A stretch of 64,000 nt of DNA, from positions 186,001 to 250,000 of the forward strand of contig NZ_BNBB01000005.1 in assembly GCF_014654615.1 (NCBI RefSeq), given 5' to 3'. The notes under the pieces were generated by a model, which had not been told where the DNA came from, made no database searches, and saw only the letters and a program-made list of their open reading frames with translations. Both the position numbers and the translations under genes were made by a program. Positions 45,208 through 53,158 of the stretch are shown in pieces (within the stretch, counting starts at the first letter, position 1; each line of letters starts with the position of its first letter). The DNA is from Streptosporangium violaceochromogenes. GTDB lineage: Bacteria; Actinomycetota; Actinomycetes; Streptosporangiales; Streptosporangiaceae.

Positions 45208-46653
45208 TCAGTAGGCGCCCCTGGCCCGCGCGACCGCCCCCCAGGTCTTCCAGAGCAGTTGCAGGTCCAGGGTCAGCGACCAGTTCTCCACGTAACGCAG
45301 GTCCATGCGCATCCGCTCCTCCCAGGACAGGTCCGAACGGCCGCTGACCTGCCACAGGCCGGTCATCCCCGGCCGGACGACCAGCCTGCGGTGGATGTCG
45401 GCGCCGTACAGGGCGAACTCCGCGGGCACCAGCGGGCGCGGCCCGACCAGCGACATCTCACCGCGCACCACGTTGACGAGCTGCGGGAGCTCGTCGAGGG
45501 AGTAGCGCCGTAGGAACGTTCCCATACGGGTGACACGGGGGTCGTCCCTGTGCTTGACCAGGGGCCCCTCAAGACCGGGCCCGGCCGGCCGGTCCGCCCC
45601 GTCCACCATGGTCCGGAACTTCAGGACCTGGAACTCGCGGCCGCCCCGCCCCACCCGGGTGTGCCGGAACAGCCCCGGCCCCTCGCTCGTGAACCGGACC
45701 GCGACGAAGATCGCCAGCATCGGGATCGCGAGGACGATCAGGGCGGTGGCGGCCATCACCCTGTCGAAGACGTTCTTCACGAGCTGGTTGATCCCCCCGA
45801 AGGAGGGGTGGTCGACGTGGAGCAGGGTCATCCCGGCGACCGGGCGGACGCTGATGCGCGGTCCGGCGACCTCCATCAGCGAGGGGGCGACGAACAGGTC
45901 GGTGTCGGTGACCTCCAGGCTCCAGGCCAGCCTGCGCAGGGCGGTGCCGTCCAGTTCCGGGCAGGCCAGGACCGCCACGGCGTCGGCCGACGTCACGGCC
46001 ACAACGTCGGCGACGGCGGTGAAGTCGCCGAGGATCGGGACCCCGTCGACGTCGGGGACCTGCTCAAGGGTCCCCCCGGGCAGGCAGGCCGCGACCACGC
46101 GCATGCCGTACCGGGGCTGGGCGCGCAGCTGCATCACCAGGTCCAGCACCGCCGTCCGGTGCCCGACGGCCACGACACCGTGGGGGGCCTGCCGCGCGGG
46201 GTCCCTCCTGCTCAGCCAGCGGCGCAGGCAGCGGCGGAAGACGAGGGTGAGCAGGATCGCCAGGGGCAGCATGGCGAGGACGATGCTTCTGGCGATCATG
46301 AGCTTGGTGACGTAGGCGCCGATCGCGACGGCCGCGGCCAGGCCGAACCCGCCGTTGAACACCAGCCGGACCTCTTCGAGGCCGCCCGCCTGGACCCGCC
46401 CCCGGTAGGCGCCCACGGAGGACAGCGCCACCGGCCAGGCGAGCACCAGCCCGGCCGAGAACAGCACCTCGAACCAGGGGACGTATCCGCCCCACCACCA
46501 TCTGGCCCCCAGCACCACCTGGTAGGCCAGCAGCGCGCAGACGAGGTCCCCCGCGACGAGCACCCGCGTGATCGACCGTCTCCGCCCGCTCCGCGGAATC
46601 CGGGGTCCGGCGGGGAACCGTCCCGCCTGGGGCTCAGTCGACGTCGCACTCAT
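45208..46653 (-). CDS. Initiating sugar-phosphate transferase (polyprenyl glycosylphosphotransferase)
   Basis: A 481-residue WbaP/CpsE-like enzyme that puts the first sugar phosphate on undecaprenyl phosphate. Residues 28-140 hold four membrane segments, a Rossmann-like CoA-binding-type cytoplasmic domain follows (GVVAVGHRTAVLDLVMQL), then a fifth hydrophobic segment (VMAATALIVLAIPMLAIFVAV) and the catalytic bacterial transferase domain: VLKFRTMV, YSLDELPQLVNVVRGEMSLVGPRP and RPGMTGLWQVSGRSDLSW. All motifs are intact. ATG 46653 has AAGGTGAG upstream. It appears to be transcribed alone from an AT-rich promoter region. Confidence 0.94.
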   Translation of the reverse strand: MSATSTEPQAGRFPAGPRIPRSGRRRSITRVLVAGDLVCALLAYQVVLGARWWWGGYVPWFEVLFSAGLVLAWPVALSSVGAYRGRVQAGGLEEVRLVFNGGFGLAAAVAIGAYVTKLMIARSIVLAMLPLAILLTLVFRRCLRRWLSRRDPARQAPHGVVAVGHRTAVLDLVMQLRAQPRYGMRVVAACLPGGTLEQVPDVDGVPILGDFTAVADVVAVTSADAVAVLACPELDGTALRRLAWSLEVTDTDLFVAPSLMEVAGPRISVRPVAGMTLLHVDHPSFGGINQLVKNVFDRVMAATALIVLAIPMLAIFVAVRFTSEGPGLFRHTRVGRGGREFQVLKFRTMVDGADRPAGPGLEGPLVKHRDDPRVTRMGTFLRRYSLDELPQLVNVVRGEMSLVGPRPLVPAEFALYGADIHRRLVVRPGMTGLWQVSGRSDLSWEERMRMDLRYVENWSLTLDLQLLWKTWGAVARARGAY

Positions 46654-46876
46654 ACGATCTCACCTTCTTGCCGGACAAGCACAAGAAGGACGGACAAACC
46701 CCGCCTCAAGTTTACTTGACCATCAAAAACCACAAAAGTCACACTAAAGGTTGAGTTTTCCCTCTTTCACACCGGGCACCCTTGTTCGTTTGCCCCCGGC
46801 CAATTTTGGGATACATCCCCCAAATAAGGACAAAAAGGACATAAGTGGACGCGGAGGGTGGAGGCGTCCGCGGCGG
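46654..46876 (-). promoter_or_regulatory. AT-rich promoter region of the initiating transferase
   Basis: This 223-base gap is the most AT-rich stretch of the exopolysaccharide locus. It contains the palindrome at 46706-46719, A/T runs, and near 46805-46824 a hairpin (tttggg and cccaaa arms) that could end the ATP-grasp transcript. Within the palindrome the minus strand reads TAAACT, which could be a -10 box. Confidence 0.55.
46706..46719. promoter_or_regulatory. Palindrome overlapping a likely promoter
   Basis: tcaagtttacttga has perfect 6-base arms around a TT centre. It lies 53 bases before the initiating-transferase ATG. An operator overlapping a -10 box would allow repression of the first step of polymer synthesis. 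A related 10-mer occurs upstream of the atp operon. Confidence 0.5.
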
Positions 46877-48100
46877 TCACCCCGCCTGTGGCCGCCCCCC
46901 GAACAGCCGGGCGGCCACGCGGCGGACCATCGGCCGGGCGCTGCGGGCGGCGGTGACCAGCCCCGGGAGGGGGTCGTCGGCGGTCAGCCAGGCGAACTCC
47001 CGCCCTCCCCCCGGCGGGATCGGGTGCCGCCGCTCCCCCGAGCGGCGGTAGGCGATCCGGGCGGGCACGTCGAGGTTCTCCACGATGATCCTGCGTCCCT
47101 CGACCTGCGTCCCCGCCGGAACCTCCTGGCCGGTGGAGGTGAGGTAGTGGGCCCGGATCACGTCGATTCCGGCGTCGGTCTCGAAGAGCCGGAACTGCGC
47201 CCCCACCCGGGGGTTGAAGTCGAGCAGCTTGTACCTGCCGTCACGGTGATCCAGCCGCCAGTCCAGATCGGCGACGCCCGCGTACCCGCTCTCCTTGCAG
47301 AACCGGGCGGTCAGCGTGGCGAGCTCCGGGTTGCCCACCGAGTAGGCGTACGTCGTCACCCCGACGTGCGGCGGCCACGACCGCACCTTCACGCCGGTGA
47401 AGCCGACCACGGTGTCGGACCGCGCGTCGCAGCAGACGTGGGCGATCCAGTCCGTCGACTCCGCCCTCGGCAGATACTCCTGCACGAGCGCGTACGGCGA
47501 GGCGGGCCACCCTGCGGCCAGGTCGCGCAGCTCCCCCGGGGTGCCCACCACCGTGGAACGGCTGACCACCGGCGCGGCCAGCCGGACCCACGGCTCGGAG
47601 TTCTTGACCACGACCGGGAAGGTGAAGTCCCTGACGATCTCGTCGATCTGGTCGCGCGAGGTGACCAGCCGGGACTCCGGCGCCGGTATCCCGTAACGCC
47701 GGCAGAGCCGGAACATCTCGTGCTTGCTGGCCAGCAGGCGCGGCAGGTCACGCGGGACCGGCGGCAGGAGCAGGTGCTCCGACAGCTCCTCGGCGTGCTC
47801 GGCGAGCAGGATCGCCGCCTCGTCGTCGGTCGCCACGGCCACCGCCGGCCGGGGAAGCGACGCGGCGATCTTCCCCAGCCCCCGCACGAGCTCCGCGGCC
47901 GGCTCGGCGCCGGTGGTCGGCCAGACGATCCGGCCGGCCCGGTGACGGGATACCGCCGCGGAGGTGAACCGCCCCTCGGCGATGACGTGGACGGCGACCC
48001 CGAGTCGTCCCAGTGTCCGTACGGCGCCGACGGCCCCGTGGTGAAGGGGGTAGTGGCCAACCTTGACGAGAAGGACCGGAACGCTCGGGTCCACTGTCAC
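46877..48100 (-). CDS. ATP-grasp ligase-like protein
   Basis: A 407-residue ATP-grasp enzyme of the carboxylate-amine ligase type. Residues 1-110 form the N-terminal domain (VPVLLVKVGHYPLHHGAVGAVRTL). ATP-grasp features follow: LASKHEMFRLCRRYGIPAPES, FPVVVKNSEPW, ALVQEYLP, and the metal residues in DLDWRLDHRDGRYKLLDFNPRVGAQF. It would join a carboxylate to an amine or similar nucleophile through an acyl phosphate; the substrate may be the exopolysaccharide or a cell-wall precursor. GTG 48100 overlaps the tsaC stop by 4 bases, tying it to the prfA-prmC-tsaC operon. Confidence 0.85.
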   Translation of the reverse strand: MTVDPSVPVLLVKVGHYPLHHGAVGAVRTLGRLGVAVHVIAEGRFTSAAVSRHRAGRIVWPTTGAEPAAELVRGLGKIAASLPRPAVAVATDDEAAILLAEHAEELSEHLLLPPVPRDLPRLLASKHEMFRLCRRYGIPAPESRLVTSRDQIDEIVRDFTFPVVVKNSEPWVRLAAPVVSRSTVVGTPGELRDLAAGWPASPYALVQEYLPRAESTDWIAHVCCDARSDTVVGFTGVKVRSWPPHVGVTTYAYSVGNPELATLTARFCKESGYAGVADLDWRLDHRDGRYKLLDFNPRVGAQFRLFETDAGIDVIRAHYLTSTGQEVPAGTQVEGRRIIVENLDVPARIAYRRSGERRHPIPPGGGREFAWLTADDPLPGLVTAARSARPMVRRVAARLFGGRPQAG

Positions 48101-48759
48101 TCCTCGGATTCGGATCCGTCGGTGGCGACGTAGCCCACCACGCCGCGCAGCTTACCGACCGGGACGGCCCCGCGGCGCAGCAGCCGGGGCACCGCCGTGG
48201 TCAGGTCGACGATCGTCGACGGGACGTCGTCGGCGCAGGGCCCGCCGTCGAGGTAGACCGCCACCGTCTCCCCCAGCTGCTCCTCGGCCCCGGCCGCCGT
48301 GGTGGCCGCGGGGGCGCCGGAGCGGTTGGCACTGGAGACGGCCAGCGGGCCGGTCTCCTTGAGGAGCTCCAGGGCGACCGCGTGCAGGGGCATCCGCAGG
48401 GCGACGGTGCCCTTGGCGTCCCCCAGGTCCCACGACAGCGAGCGACCGGCCCGGCAGATCAGCGTGAGCGGCCCCGGCCAGAAGGCGTCGACGAGATCCT
48501 GGCCGTAGGGGCCGAGGCCCTCCACCAGGGCGGTCGCGGCGCGCACGGTGCCGACCAGCACCGGCACGGGCATGTCACGGCCGCGCCCCTTGGCCGCGAG
48601 AAGCGCCGTGACGGCGGCGGGCGTGAAGGCGTCCGCGCCGACCCCGTAGACGGTGTCGGTCGGCAGCACCACGAGCTCGCCCCGGGCGATGGCGGCGGCG
48701 GCGTCGGCGATGCCGGCGGTCCGCTGTTCGGCGTCTGTGCAGTCGTAACGTCGGCTCAC
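48097..48759 (-). CDS. tsaC: L-threonylcarbamoyladenylate synthase
   Basis: A 220-residue Sua5/YwlC/TsaC protein that makes threonylcarbamoyl-AMP for the t6A modification at position 37 of ANN-decoding tRNAs. The signature region ELVVLPTDTVYGVGADAF, KGRGRDMPVPVLV, FWPGPLTLI and the SxN-type AVSSANRSGAPAATT are present. It lacks the C-terminal Sua5 domain, so it is the short TsaC form. It sits 23 bases after prmC in the conserved prfA-prmC-tsaC order. Confidence 0.94.
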   Translation of the reverse strand: MSRRYDCTDAEQRTAGIADAAAAIARGELVVLPTDTVYGVGADAFTPAAVTALLAAKGRGRDMPVPVLVGTVRAATALVEGLGPYGQDLVDAFWPGPLTLICRAGRSLSWDLGDAKGTVALRMPLHAVALELLKETGPLAVSSANRSGAPAATTAAGAEEQLGETVAVYLDGGPCADDVPSTIVDLTTAVPRLLRRGAVPVGKLRGVVGYVATDGSESEE

Positions 48760-48782
48760 GGCGTGCCTTCCTGTTCCCCGCC

Positions 48783-49637
48783 CTATTCCTGGCCGAAACG
48801 GGCGGTGACGAAGCGGTCCCTGCGGGTGAGGTCCTGGCGGCTGCGGACGTCGCGCCAGCCGTTGCCCTCGGAGAAGATCAGGTAGACGGGCGTCCCCTGC
48901 TCGTCGGCGTGCTCGACCGCGACGAACCCGCCGGGACGCAGCAGCCGCCTGGCCGTCCGCTCCACCGCCCGGACCTCGTCGAGGCCGTCTCTGCCCGAGC
49001 CGTACAGCGCGCGGCGCGGGTCGTAGTCACGCACCTCGGGGTCGCGGGGAACGGCGCCGGGGGGGATGTAGGGGGGGTTGGAGACGACGAGGTCCACTCG
49101 CCCCTCGAACCCGGGCAGGGCGTCGGCCAGGTCCTCGGGGTGCAGGTGAACCCGCCCCTGGCCGTGCTCCAGGATGTTGCGCTTGGCCCAGCGGTAGGCG
49201 TCGGGGTCGATCTCGACGGCGTGCACCGTGGCCAGCGCCACCTCCTGGGCGATGGACAGCGCGATCGCGCCGGAGCCGGTGCCCAGGTCCGCGACCACCG
49301 GCGAGGCGACGTCCATCTCCCTCAGCCGGTCGATGGCCCACCCCGCCACGACCTCGGTCTCCGGTCGCGGCACGAACACCCCCGGCCCGACCTCCAGGGA
49401 CAGATAGCGGAAGTAGGCGCGCCCGGTGATGTGCTGGAGCGGCTCGCGGGCCTCACGCCGGGCCACGCCCTCCCAGAACAGCGCGTCGAACTCCCCGTCG
49501 GCGACGGTGTGCAGTTCGCTGCGCCGTACCCCGTGGACAAAAGCCGCTATCTCCTCGGCGTCCGTGCGCGGCGACGGCACACCTGCCTCGGCGAGCCGGG
49601 CGGTGGCGAGGGCGATCTCGTCCAGCAGAAAGGTCAT
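48783..49637 (-). CDS. prmC: Release factor glutamine methyltransferase
   Basis: A 284-residue SAM-dependent methyltransferase that methylates the Gln of the GGQ motif in release factors. VADLGTGSGAIALSIA is the SAM loop and VVSNPPYIPP the NPPY catalytic motif that binds Gln. ATG 49637 starts MTFLLDEIALATARLAEAG; the open frame beyond it belongs to prfA shadows. It begins 8 bases after the prfA stop, so it is translated with its own substrate's gene. Confidence 0.95.
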   Translation of the reverse strand: MTFLLDEIALATARLAEAGVPSPRTDAEEIAAFVHGVRRSELHTVADGEFDALFWEGVARREAREPLQHITGRAYFRYLSLEVGPGVFVPRPETEVVAGWAIDRLREMDVASPVVADLGTGSGAIALSIAQEVALATVHAVEIDPDAYRWAKRNILEHGQGRVHLHPEDLADALPGFEGRVDLVVSNPPYIPPGAVPRDPEVRDYDPRRALYGSGRDGLDEVRAVERTARRLLRPGGFVAVEHADEQGTPVYLIFSEGNGWRDVRSRQDLTRRDRFVTARFGQE

Positions 49638-49645
49638 GGCACGTT

Positions 49646-50698
49646 CTATGAGTGTTCGGCGAGCTTCTCCGCCATCTCGGCGTCGAGGAGGGCCTGGATG
49701 ACGGCCGTGAGGTCCCCGTCCAGCACCTGGTCGAGGTTGTAGGCCTTGAAACCGACACGGTGGTCGGAGATGCGGTTCTCCGGGAAGTTGTAGGTGCGCA
49801 CCCGCTCGGAGCGGTCGACCGTCCGGATCTGGGACTTGCGCTCGGCCATGGCCGCGGCGTTGGCCTCCTCCTCGGCGATGGCCTGCAGGCGGGCCCGCAG
49901 GATGCGCATGGCCGACTCCTTGTTCTGGAGCTGGCTCTTCTCGTTCTGGCAGGAGGCGACCACACCGGTCGGAAGGTGGGTGATCCGCACGGCCGAGTCG
50001 GTGGTGTTGACGCTCTGGCCCCCGGGGCCGCTTGAGCGGTAGACGTCGACGCGCAGGTCGTTCGGGTCGATCTGCACGTCGACCTCCTCGGCCTCCGGAT
50101 AGACCAGGACCCCGGCGGCGCTGGTGTGGATGCGCCCCTGCGACTCGGTGACCGGGACGCGCTGCACCCGGTGCACCCCGCCCTCGAACTTCAGCTTCGA
50201 CCACACGCCGTCGTCACCCCTGGCCTTCACCGCGACCGTGACGTCCTTGTAGCCGCCCAGGTCGGAGGGGGTGGAGTCGATCAGCTCGGTCTTCCAGCCG
50301 ACCCGCTCGGCGTAGCGGAGGTACATGCGCAGCAGGTCGCCGGCGAACAACGCCGACTCCTCGCCGCCCTCGCCCGCCTTGATCTCCATGATGATGTCCT
50401 TGTCATCGTTGGGATCACGCGGGATCAGCAGCTGCCTGAGCCTCTCCTCCAGCTCGGGGACGCGGGCCTGGAGCTCCTTGGCCTCCTGGGCGAACGCCTC
50501 GTCCTCGGCGGCCAGCTCCCTGGCGGTACCCAGGTCGCCCCGGACCCCCTCAAGCTCCCGGTAGGTGGTGACGATCGGGGTCAGCTCGGCGTATCTCCTG
50601 CCGAACGTGCGCGCCTGCGCCGGACTGGCGTGCACGGTGGGATCGGCGAGCTTGAGTTCCAGCTCGGCGTACTCACTGAGTAACTCGTCGAGGTTCAC
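49646..50698 (-). CDS. prfA: Peptide chain release factor 1
   Basis: A 350-residue RF1. The N-terminal helical domain spans 1-100, [22 protein letters not shown] follows, [14 protein letters not shown] is in the codon-recognition domain and the peptidyl-tRNA hydrolysis motif is [21 protein letters not shown] 50698 has AAGGAAGGA upstream. First gene of the prfA-prmC-tsaC-ATP-grasp operon; rpmE lies 113 bases upstream. Confidence 0.96.
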   Translation of the reverse strand: MNLDELLSEYAELELKLADPTVHASPAQARTFGRRYAELTPIVTTYRELEGVRGDLGTARELAAEDEAFAQEAKELQARVPELEERLRQLLIPRDPNDDKDIIMEIKAGEGGEESALFAGDLLRMYLRYAERVGWKTELIDSTPSDLGGYKDVTVAVKARGDDGVWSKLKFEGGVHRVQRVPVTESQGRIHTSAAGVLVYPEAEEVDVQIDPNDLRVDVYRSSGPGGQSVNTTDSAVRITHLPTGVVASCQNEKSQLQNKESAMRILRARLQAIAEEEANAAAMAERKSQIRTVDRSERVRTYNFPENRISDHRVGFKAYNLDQVLDGDLTAVIQALLDAEMAEKLAEHS

Positions 50699-50811
50699 CG
50701 TGCGTCCTTCCTTGAAGCCCTTGGGGAAACCTGCCTCAGCATCACGAACGCCGACCCGGGCACACCCCGGAAAACGAGGGGTGATCTTCCGAGTCGGCGT
50801 CGAGACGCGGG

Positions 50812-51030
50812 CTACTGTCCCGTGGACTTCTTACCGAAGCGCTTCTCGAAGCGCGCCACCCGGCCACCGGTGTCCAGGATCTTCTGCTTGCCCGTGTAGA
50901 ACGGGTGGCAGGCCGAGCACACGTCGGCGTGGATGGCGCCGCTCTTGGCGGTGCTGCGGGTGACGAAAGTGTTACCGCAGGTGCAGGTCACCTCGGTGGT
51001 GACGTAGTCCGGGTGGATGTCGGGCTTCAT
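50812..51030 (-). CDS. rpmE: Ribosomal protein L31 (zinc-binding type)
   Basis: A 72-residue L31. It begins [22 protein letters not shown] and has [31 protein letters not shown]. The CxC and CxxC cysteines mark the zinc-containing form, which is replaced by the Cys-free paralogue under zinc starvation. ATG 51030. It is upstream of prfA, as in many actinomycetes. Confidence 0.97.
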   Translation of the reverse strand: MKPDIHPDYVTTEVTCTCGNTFVTRSTAKSGAIHADVCSACHPFYTGKQKILDTGGRVARFEKRFGKKSTGQ

Positions 51031-51305
51031 GTCCTTCTCGTTTCCTCTCCAGGTCACGGTCGCCGGGTCGCCATGTCTCTCGCCGATGAGGCTTCGCGCG
51101 CCGTGGCACACGGGAGATGCGCGCGGGCGGGAACCGGAACCGCTGCGGTTCGGCTACCAGTGTGCCAGATGCTCCAACCACCCCAGGCCACAGGACATTC
51201 CTGGACGCCCGTCACCCGATATCTGTGGACGGGCCTCACGGGCCCCGCTAGGCTCCGGTGCCCGAACCGTACCTTTACCACCATATTTACCCGAGTAAGG
51301 GGACC
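51031..51305. other. Divergent region between rpmE and the secreted-protein gene
   Basis: 275 bases with no recognisable gene. It should hold the rpmE promoter on the minus strand and the secreted-protein promoter on the plus strand. On the plus side cgtacctttaccaccatatttacc at about 51268-51291 is AT-rich just before the AAGGGG ribosome site of the next gene. No zinc-regulator palindrome was evident upstream of rpmE. Confidence 0.45.
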
Positions 51306-52481
51306 ATGATGAGGAACGGGACGCGGTTGCTCGTGGCAACCGCGACGGGGGCCGCCGTCTTCGCCGGCGGTACGTCATCGGCCTTCGCCACCCGCCCCGC
51401 CCTGCTCAAGAGCGCGGCGGCCTGCGAGGCGGTCACGGCCGACATCTCCGAGGTCAAGGTGGGCGACGCCTTCGTCCCCCTGAAGGAGGACAACAAGATC
51501 GGCTTCGAGGCCACCCTCAGAAAGCCCTTCAAGGACAAGGACGCGAACGGCGCCTGGCCCGTGGAGGGGAACGGCAAGCAGGTCCAGCGCGCGGCGACCC
51601 GGGTGACCGCCGAGGTGACCCGCGCCGACGGCACCGTCATCGCGGCCACCGACCTCATCCTGCCGAAGCAGCCCGAGACCACGGACGCCGAGCACAAGGT
51701 CGCCGACGTCCCGCAGACCGCCGTCCTCAAGGGTGACTTCACCGTCACCGCCAAGGACAGGGACGGCACGTGGCAGATCCGCCTGAGGGTCACCAAGGCG
51801 GGCGCCGACGGCGGAACCTGCAAGGAGGTCGGCGTCGACCCGCAGGTCAAGTACGTCGGCGCCTCGGTGACCGACCCGGTCGTCGTCACCGCCGGCAAGG
51901 ACACCAAGGTGGTCGTCCGGGCGCGCGTCGTCGGCGCCTCGTCCGTCTCCGCACGCCTCTCCAGCGACGACGCCAACGACTCGGTGGAACTCCGGCTCTC
52001 CAAGGGCAGGGGCGCCACCACGTGGTACCGGAACACCCTGTTCGACGACGGCTTCTCCACCGGCGGCTGGACACTGGAGCTGACCGCCACCCGCGGCAAG
52101 GAGAGCGTCAAGGTCGGCAAGGCCGACGCCTTCACCGTCCGGGCCGCCAAGGCGCGGAAGGCCGGCTCGAAGGTCTCCTTCGACGTGAGCGCGAACACGG
52201 TCCGGAAGGGGAAGGCGATCCGCCTGTTCGGCACGGCCTACCGGGGCGGCTCCGCCTACGCCGGCAAGGCCGTCGCGCTCTACCGCAAACGGAAGGGCTC
52301 CTCCGGCTGGACGTTCGTCGCCTTCGCCACGGCGAACGGCCAGGGGCGGTTCGGCAAGGTCGTCAGGCCGAAGTCCGACGCCTACTGGCGGGCCGTGCTC
52401 CCGGGGACGAGCAGGACCTACGGGGCCGTCTCCGGGGCCGAGTTCGTGGACGTCCGCGGAAGGACGGCGCGGAACGGGTGA
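51306..52481 (+). CDS. Secreted Ig-like/beta-sandwich protein
   Basis: A 391-residue exported protein. Signal peptide: MMRNGTRLLVATATGAAVF with cleavage near SSAFA. The mature chain is Lys/Asp/Thr-rich, has a conserved Cys pair region (SAAACEAVTADISE and GGTCKEVGVD), and appears to be three to four beta-sandwich domains. The last (KAIRLFGTAYRGGSAYAGKAVALYRKRKG then FATANGQGRFGKVVRPKSDAYWRAV) is the calcium-binding/Ig-like repeat often seen at the end of actinobacterial exported proteins. AAGGGG lies just before the ATG. Cell-surface role likely, function unknown. It is convergent with the response regulator gene, 21 bases apart. Confidence 0.8.
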   Translation: MMRNGTRLLVATATGAAVFAGGTSSAFATRPALLKSAAACEAVTADISEVKVGDAFVPLKEDNKIGFEATLRKPFKDKDANGAWPVEGNGKQVQRAATRVTAEVTRADGTVIAATDLILPKQPETTDAEHKVADVPQTAVLKGDFTVTAKDRDGTWQIRLRVTKAGADGGTCKEVGVDPQVKYVGASVTDPVVVTAGKDTKVVVRARVVGASSVSARLSSDDANDSVELRLSKGRGATTWYRNTLFDDGFSTGGWTLELTATRGKESVKVGKADAFTVRAAKARKAGSKVSFDVSANTVRKGKAIRLFGTAYRGGSAYAGKAVALYRKRKGSSGWTFVAFATANGQGRFGKVVRPKSDAYWRAVLPGTSRTYGAVSGAEFVDVRGRTARNG

Positions 52482-52502
52482 CACCGCGGCCCCGCCCCTC
52501 GC

Positions 52503-53147
52503 TCACCGCCCCAGGTAGGTCAGCACGGCCAGCACCCTGCGGTGGTCGCCGGGGGCGGGGTCGAGGCCGAGCTTGGCGAAGATGCTGGAGATGTGCTTTT
52601 CGACCGCTCCCTCGGTGACGACCATCCGGGCGGCGATCGCCGTGTTGGATCGGCCCTCGGCCATCAGGGTGAGGACCTCCCGTTCCCTGGCCGTCAGCGA
52701 GGCCAGCGGGTCGCTCCAGCGGTGACGGCTCAGCAGCTGCCCGATGACCTCCGGGTCGATGACCGTTCCCCCGGCCGCGACCCGGCGCACGGCGTCGAGG
52801 AACTCCGACACGTCCGCGACCCGCTCCTTGAGGAGGTAGCCGACCGCCGCCGCGCCCCCGCCGATCAGCTCGGTGGCGTAGCGCTCCTCCACGTACTGCG
52901 ACAGCACCAGGATCGGCAGCCTCGGCCGCAGCGCCCTGGCCTCCAGCGCCGCGCGCAGCCCCTCGTCGGTGTGGGTCGGCGGCATCCGGACGTCCACGAC
53001 CGCCAGGTCGGGGTCGTGCTCGGCCACCGCCGCCACCAGGCCGGGGCCGTCCCCGGCCACGGCGACGGTCTCCACCCCTCCGTCGGCCAGGAGCCTGACC
53101 AGCCCCTCCCGCAGCAGCACCGAGTCTTCGGCGATCACCACCCGCAT
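52503..53147 (-). CDS. LuxR/NarL-family response regulator
   Basis: A 214-residue regulator. The receiver shows VVIAEDSVLLREGLVRLL, phosphoacceptor Asp in LAVVDVRMPPTHTDEG, VLSQYVEERYA and the Lys in GYLLKERVADV. The DNA-binding part is SLTAREREVLTLMAEGRSNTAIA and KHISSIFAKLGL. ATG at 53147 gives the usual start; a GTG at 53162 would overlap the kinase stop in a GTGA. It pairs with the kinase encoded just upstream. Confidence 0.94.
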   Translation of the reverse strand: MRVVIAEDSVLLREGLVRLLADGGVETVAVAGDGPGLVAAVAEHDPDLAVVDVRMPPTHTDEGLRAALEARALRPRLPILVLSQYVEERYATELIGGGAAAVGYLLKERVADVSEFLDAVRRVAAGGTVIDPEVIGQLLSRHRWSDPLASLTAREREVLTLMAEGRSNTAIAARMVVTEGAVEKHISSIFAKLGLDPAPGDHRRVLAVLTYLGR

Positions 53148-53158
53148 GCGTCCAGTGT

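Noticed and set aside
33102..48100. Prophage or transposon origin of the accessory block
   Set aside because: No integrase, transposase, terminal repeats or tRNA attachment site seen; base composition is similar to the flanks apart from promoter regions.
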